A DNA stretch of 64,000 nt, taken from Saururus chinensis. Taxonomy: Eukaryota; Streptophyta; Magnoliopsida; Piperales; Saururaceae. The notes below the pieces were generated by a model, which was given only the letters and a program-made list of their open reading frames with translations, did no database searches and was not told the origin of the DNA. Positions 58,877 through 64,000 of the stretch are shown here, one piece after another. The stretch covers positions 21,454,563 to 21,518,562 of the forward strand of contig CP141145.1 in assembly GCA_035235625.1 (NCBI GenBank), in the 5' to 3' direction. A program made the position numbers and the translations under genes. Numbering within the stretch: position 1 is the stretch's first letter; each line of letters starts with the position of its first letter.

Positions 58877-61634
58877 TGTAACAACCACAAATTTTTAATA
58901 TGATTTCTTACTTCTAATAAAACTATTTTATGAGTTTTTAATTATTTTAAATTATTTAAAGGTAGATATTTAGAGATTTTTTATATAGGTATGATAGAGC
59001 TCGGTGAGACGAGCGTAAAGAACCTAAGAACGCACGAAACGGAGGTCGGAAGTGATAGTTACAACTTCAGAAAGTGTGCCACATGGACAAGACCCACTTT
59101 TAAAAGTGTGAGATAGCCTACCCATGTGGGGTCTAGTTTCGAAGGGCTCATCGATACAAGTCCACCAGTACCAAGAACGCGCAATTCTGACTTTGGGATA
59201 AAAAGTTATCGCATTTTGAAGTTAGATTAGTATTTGGTTGAAATATTATTTTTAAAATAAGAAACAGACAAAATAGTTGCTGTCATTAATGACACCAGCA
59301 GCGAATGCAGAACTGAGCCGAGCCTTTGCATAAGCCGTGCAGAGTGACACGCATCAGACGCGCGGCGGGTCAGCACAAATCCGCGCGACATGCGGATGAA
59401 CGGATGCACAGCGTTGCCACGCGGTTTGAGCTCATCGTGCCAACGCACGCACGACGCGCACATCAAGCATAGAGGTGCCACATTTTTTGCCATTTGTGGT
59501 GCAACATGTGTTGGGCGCACATGCACACGACTCGCCGTCGGCTCGCCAATTTCTCCTATAAATAATGAATTCCATTCATTCTTCCGAATAAGTTTACGGA
59601 GTCATTCTAAGTTTGTTTTCTTATGTTCAAAAAGCATTACTAGCCATTCAAGGGTGTTCTATGCAATGAAAGCATCCATTCCTCGAGTTAGTGATCCTAT
59701 ATGGGGAAAATGTCCTGGTGCAAGGGGTGGTTCTGTCTGCGGCCTACGGGCGAGGGAAGGGTAAAGTGTCTCCGGGCAAGGGGATGTTTTGTCCATAGCC
59801 TATGGGCACCGAAAGAGAAAAGTATTCCAGGTCAAGGGAAGATTCTGTCCGCAGCCTAAGGGCACGGAAAGAGAAGAGTATTCCGGGTCAAGGGGAGATT
59901 ATGTCTGTAGCCTACAGGCACAAAAAGATTAAAGTGTTCCAAGAGAAGGGGAGGTTCTCTCTGTAGCCTACGAGCACGGAAAAAGAGTTTCTGGAGTCGA
60001 TTTGAGTCCATTTAAGATGCGTTCTTACCTAAATCAAGCGTGGTGGATGTCGTGGCAGGGTTATTTTTCTGGTTGGAGACCTCCAGAACCCCAGAAGTGG
60101 CATCTAATTTCGTGGTGTCCTATTTATCGACTTCGAACTCACGCGGAGAGCGAGGTATGAGCTTTTATCCTTTCTTAAGGCATGATTATACGCTTTGGTT
60201 GTATTTTTAACTTAATTTTTATATGACTCTCTCATGTTATGTGTTAGAGATTACTTCCAAGTTATGATTTATGATTTCTGCACATATATTCGATCTACCA
60301 AATGGTTAATCGTTGAGATAGACTATGATTTATATATCATATGCTATTATGTATATTCGATTAGTCGAATGATTTGCCACTGGAACCATATATGTTTTAT
60401 ATATTGCATGCTTTACAATTGCCTCATATATTATAGTTTAATTGAATGTTTATTTGTGGGTTTTGATATAAATTATACACGTTGAAGATTGTGAGATAGA
60501 GATAAACTAGCTTCACCACTCTTTTCATTGTGAATGAATACAATATGTTTGAAAGACAGTTTTAAAGGACTCGTCCTTGTTAAAATGAGGATTATCAAGA
60601 TTGTTTTGGAAAAGATGTATAAGCATGGTGATCGAGCCACTAAAGCGGAACAAAGAAGGGGTAACTGTCTCATTAGAATGAGCTACCAACCTTGCCTTTG
60701 TAGTTGTTGATAGTGATGTTCCCATGGCTTGTAGAGGCGGAGCTAGGGTTTTAAAAATGATAAACATTGGGATAGAATGTTTTAAAAGAAAACAACCCTT
60801 TTTGGAGTTTGGGAACTCTAGGATGCTTTGATTGAGTCTAGGACTCAACAATGTTTTGGTTGTCCAGAGCTATTGTTGGGCTCCCCTATAGAGCTCTGTT
60901 GACTAGTTAAAGGCACAATTAATCCAGTTCGAAATTGGATGCACGGTACCTATTTTATTCTGGTGAGCCCCTAACGAAGGGCAAGACCTTTGATTAGCCC
61001 CTAATGAATGACACATATCAAGGCTGAGCGCACTACGGTAGAGAGTATCATGGGAAGACTCTCTACTCTCTAGATCCCGACGCCCCATGAGCACGGGTGG
61101 CTCTTCTATCCACAAGCACGAAATATTTTGAGATGATCTGGGGAGGAGTAAGAGGTCGCTGCTTTTTACCCGCAGCAAATTCCTATTAATAACATATGTC
61201 TGGGACATTAGTAGTAAACCATGAGAGCTTACAAACCCTAGAAGCATCTTTGACATGTAGGAAGAAGCACTAGAGGTGGTTTTGGGTGAGAGGCACACCC
61301 TGTTTTCATGAAAAATATTATATATGATATGTGATGTGAAACTTCCATGTGTTTATTCATGCCTGATTGTGTAAACTCCCCTATTGAGTATTTTAAAATA
61401 CTCACCACCCCCCAGATTTTGCAGGACTCAATGAAGCTTAGTGTGCGGGTAGAAGGGCCTACTCTAAGTTTTATCGATGTTTTTCTCTTATGTGTTTGAA
61501 CACGGACCATGGTTATGGGGGAAATGATTATTATATTATCGCATAAGGCAAGCGGCTCCAGTCGTGGGCTTGGTAAACTCTGATATTTTTATGAAAAGAA
61601 TTTTTTTATGCTTCCAAAATCTCAGGGCGCGACA
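58877..61634 (+). repeat. Solo LTR of 2.76 kb with 5-bp target duplication
   Basis: It begins TGTAACAACCACAAATTT and ends TCAGGGCGCGACA, flanked on both sides by CCATT (58872-58876 and 61635-61639). A TATAAATAATGAATTCC promoter-like stretch lies at 59556. There is no primer site, polypurine tract or coding sequence, so it is best read as a solo LTR left by recombination between two LTRs. TGTAAC starts and GCGACA ends fit Ty3/gypsy LTRs. ORFs within it (for example 59390-59764, 60903-61298) are not genes. Confidence 0.82.
59708..59985 (+). repeat. Five-copy 56-57-bp minisatellite inside the solo LTR
   Basis: Units contain CAAGGGGAGATTCTGTCC, GCAGCCTA-GGGCACGG and AAAGAGAAGAGTATTCC. Copies begin near 59708, 59767, 59824, 59880 and 59937, with perhaps 75-90% identity between neighbours. 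It lies about 150-430 bp downstream of the TATA-like box, in the transcribed part of the LTR. Confidence 0.85.
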
Positions 61635-61639
61635 CCATT

Positions 61640-62578
61640 AGAGTAGGGTTGGGTCATTTTTGGGTTTTTAATACGACCCTTGAAATTATGTAACAAATTA
61701 AGAAAATGGAGGAGGCTTTACAAAATGGTAAACTTAGGGGTGTTGTAATTGAACTAAACTATAGGGGGAATACACAAAAGAAAGCCAATGTTTTTTTATT
61801 CAATCCCATAAATTCTTTTTTAATATTTTTGTTAAGATTATTATGTTTTTATATCAAAAAATATTTTGTTTTAATTGTTTCCTTGCACGAACCCATGGAA
61901 AAGGGTGATATGTCACATCCTACAAAGGGGCCCCATCAATTCTAATCATATTATGGGAGTTACTTGGTCCTATTTGAAAGGTCAAATTGGATGGCTATGT
62001 ATCCCCACCACATGGTGAAACTTTTAAGGATTAGTTTACTACCTCTACCCTACCTAGCTTATAGCTATAAAAATGCAGGTTAGGGCAAAAAAAAATTGAG
62101 CCTAGTCTTAAGGTCGGGCCTAAAAATTTTAGGCCGGTCTTAAATATGGATGACGACAAAAGCCTATAGCCTCCCCCTCCGCCCCCCCCCCCCCCCCATG
62201 TATAAAAAGGATTATTTTTATAATTTTTAATTATATCACATAGACCAAAGGGGGAGAAAAAAGAGGAGAAATTTGTACATTACAAGGAAATTTAGGGATT
62301 TTAAGCTTGTTAAGTAATTATGGTTAGTTGTAAAGGACCCATCTAAGGGCCAACGACATATGATCTTGTATTTTATGGGGTCAACTAGCAGGACACCACC
62401 TCAAGATTATAATTTTTTTAGAAAAAAATGTTGTCTGCTCTTACGTGCAGACTTTATCTAACCTATGAGATTCATTTAAAGTTCACATGATTTTTTTTTA
62501 CAAATTAACCCTTCTTCTCTACTCCGTTTCTCCATCTTCCTTCTTCCAGATTTTGAATTCTTCCTTTCTCTTTCTTTC
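61640..62578. other. Non-coding DNA left of the P450 fragment
   Basis: It holds a C run (62182-62197) and, near 62098-62150, AGGTCGGGCCTAAAAATTTT and AGGCCGGTCTTAA. The latter resembles, in inverse, 63875-63925. The 60 bases before 62579 are pyrimidine-rich like a 5' leader. Confidence 0.4.
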
Positions 62579-63108
62579 ATGGATCTCCTCCTCTCCTCCC
62601 TCTTCCTAGCCATCCTCAGCTACCTCCTCTTTACCTACAGGAGCTACCTCTCTGGCCACCATCAGCCGAACCTCCTCCACCTTGACCTCGCCCCCTACCA
62701 AGGCCCTCAACGACTTCCGCCACATCCGAGAGGACGAGGCTGCCACCCTCGTCGCGTCCCTCTCCCATTGTGCCACCACTAGCCAAGCTTTTAACCTCAA
62801 CAATTTGCTCAAAGTTTGCACCACCAACACCCTCAACAGGGTGATGCTGGGGAGGAGGGTGTTCAAGGAAAGGGTAGGGAATGAGGCGGGCGAGTTCAAG
62901 GAGATGGTGATGGAGCTGATGATCCTAGCTGGCATCTTCAATGTGGGTGACTTTATCCCGGCCCTCAACTGGCTCGACCTCCAAGGCGTCGCCAGAAAGA
63001 TGAAGCACCTTCACTGCCGCTTTGACTCCTTCCTGTCCCGCATCCTTGACAACCACCATGGCTCCTCCGGCCACCACCATGAGTGCGACCAAGGAATCCT
63101 AACAAAAA
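62579..63108 (+). pseudogene. CYP75-type (flavonoid 3'-hydroxylase-like) fragment
   Basis: The start MDLLLSSLFLAILSYLLFTY is a membrane-anchor N-terminus of a P450. About 90 residues of the usual protein are missing after it. In a different frame from about 62700 it resumes with PTKALNDFRHIREDEAATLV, then NRVMLGRRVFKERVGNEAGE, FKEMVMELMILAGIFNVGDF, then IPALNWLDLQGVARKMKHLH and RFDSFLSRILDN. This matches flavonoid 3'-hydroxylase (CYP75B), which adds the B-ring 3'-hydroxyl to flavonoids on the ER membrane. The match stops near 63108, before the oxygen-binding helix, ExxR and the heme cysteine. With an internal deletion, frameshift and missing C-terminal half it cannot be an active enzyme. CYP75A is an alternative source. 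Confidence 0.85.
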
Positions 63109-64000
63109 TAGTAAATATTTACTCTCTTTGTAAATATATAAAGAAAGTAAATTACTATCTTTGTATATAACAAAGTGAGTAAATATTTACTGTCTTCTTC
63201 CTCCGCATAGTTATTGCAGTGGAGCCTGCTATAGGTGCAAGAGTTGAACATCTTCTTGGCTCTCCAGGGAGAGGTGGACGGAGCTGGCGGAGGGAACTAC
63301 AATAGAGCTAGAGCAGGCAAGGCCTTGAGGAGACCCTCCATGCCGTCAAGCTTTGAATCCTTAATGTTGGTTCCGGTCTAGGCTTTTGGCTCGGTGGTAA
63401 AACAGCAGCGCTTGAGGGGGAGGAGCACAACTATTTCTGGTGATGATAGGGGTGAGGTGGGAGTGGTGAGAGGAGAAGGAGCAGTGACCATGGGCATGGG
63501 ATTGTCACCGGCAGCACAGGGTGAGGTGAACGAAGAGGGAGAGGAGAGTGGGGGAGCGAGGCAGTCTGGACGGAGATGAGAAGAGGTGGGGCGATGAAAT
63601 CAGAAGGTGGAGGCTGGCGGCGATGAAAACCACGGTGAAAAGATTATTCAATGGGTGGAGGTGGTGAGGTGAGGTGAACAAAGATGAAAATGAGGACAAC
63701 GGAATGAGAATAGAAGAAGAAAAAGAGTGTTTTTGGGGGCATTTTTGTCCAAATAAAATTTTTGGAGTTATTAACAAAAAAATTGTAATTAATATCTAAA
63801 ACCGAAAATTTTTATTAGTAAATTATTTAAAATTATAAAAGGGAAGAAAAAACCCACAGCGCAGCCCTATCTCGCTTAGGGCCGGGCTTTAATTTTAAAA
63901 GCCAATCTAGGGCCGAGGCCCAGCTCCGGCCAGTTTCAGCCATAGCCCAAACTAATAAGTAATATTAAAATTATGTGGGGTAAATCCCCTGGCTCAGTCC
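63109..64000. other. DNA right of the P450 fragment
   Basis: 63108-63190 contains GTAAATATTTAC twice around AT-rich DNA. 63240-63700 is purine-rich with G-rich words and no recognised coding match. 63850-63960 (GGGCCGGGCTTTAATTTTAA and GGGCCGAGGCCCAGCTCCGG) resembles the inverse of 62098-62150. Confidence 0.4.

Noticed and set aside
59390-59764. A 124-codon ORF in the solo LTR.
   Set aside because: It covers LTR promoter and minisatellite and shows no domain.

Overview
The window is nuclear DNA of a flowering plant. It is AT-rich and intron-containing. Only three stretches look like host genes: a tau-class glutathione S-transferase on the minus strand (3312-4077), a group E bZIP transcription factor on the plus strand (40009-41582), and a broken CYP75-type cytochrome P450 piece near the right end (62579-63108). 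The bZIP N-terminus and the GST resemble monocot proteins to my eye, but I cannot name the species.

Most of the rest is layered transposable elements. From left to right: anonymous DNA with a recent 139-bp tandem duplication; the GST gene; a Stowaway-like MITE; the 3' end of a minus-strand Ty1-copia element (LTR 5350-6264, RNase H remnant up to about 6630); a 4.84-kb CACTA element with perfect TIR tips and an AGT target duplication (6894-11732); a 3.17-kb non-coding LTR retrotransposon with PBS and CACTA target duplication only 15 bp further on (11748-14921); a sister element (15954-18267); a decayed minus-strand copia element (18268-24352) with an LTR-like insertion; a dead FAR1/MULE transposase (about 26270-28310); a long gypsy-type LTR (28607 to about 31790); MITE-bearing non-coding DNA; and the bZIP gene with a pyrimidine-rich leader and an upstream ORF. 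After that come an 8.38-kb CACTA element with TGT target duplication (42879-51254) that itself carries a hAT-like insert and a minus-strand gypsy-type element; a truncated third CACTA copy (52431-53418); an Athila/Tat-like LTR; a 2.76-kb solo LTR with CCATT target duplication and an internal minisatellite (58877-61634); and the P450 fragment.

The most unusual structure is the CACTA family. None of the three copies shows transposase coding sequence. Each is built from dense hairpins whose arms are TAGCGACG / CGTCGCTA, a GC-rich purine block, and (in the two complete copies) repeated modules that alternate hairpins, AT-rich linkers and CT-only tracts hundreds of bases long. Several hairpins are perfect palindromes. 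Most long ORFs in the window are by-products of these simple-sequence tracts or of LTRs and are not genes.
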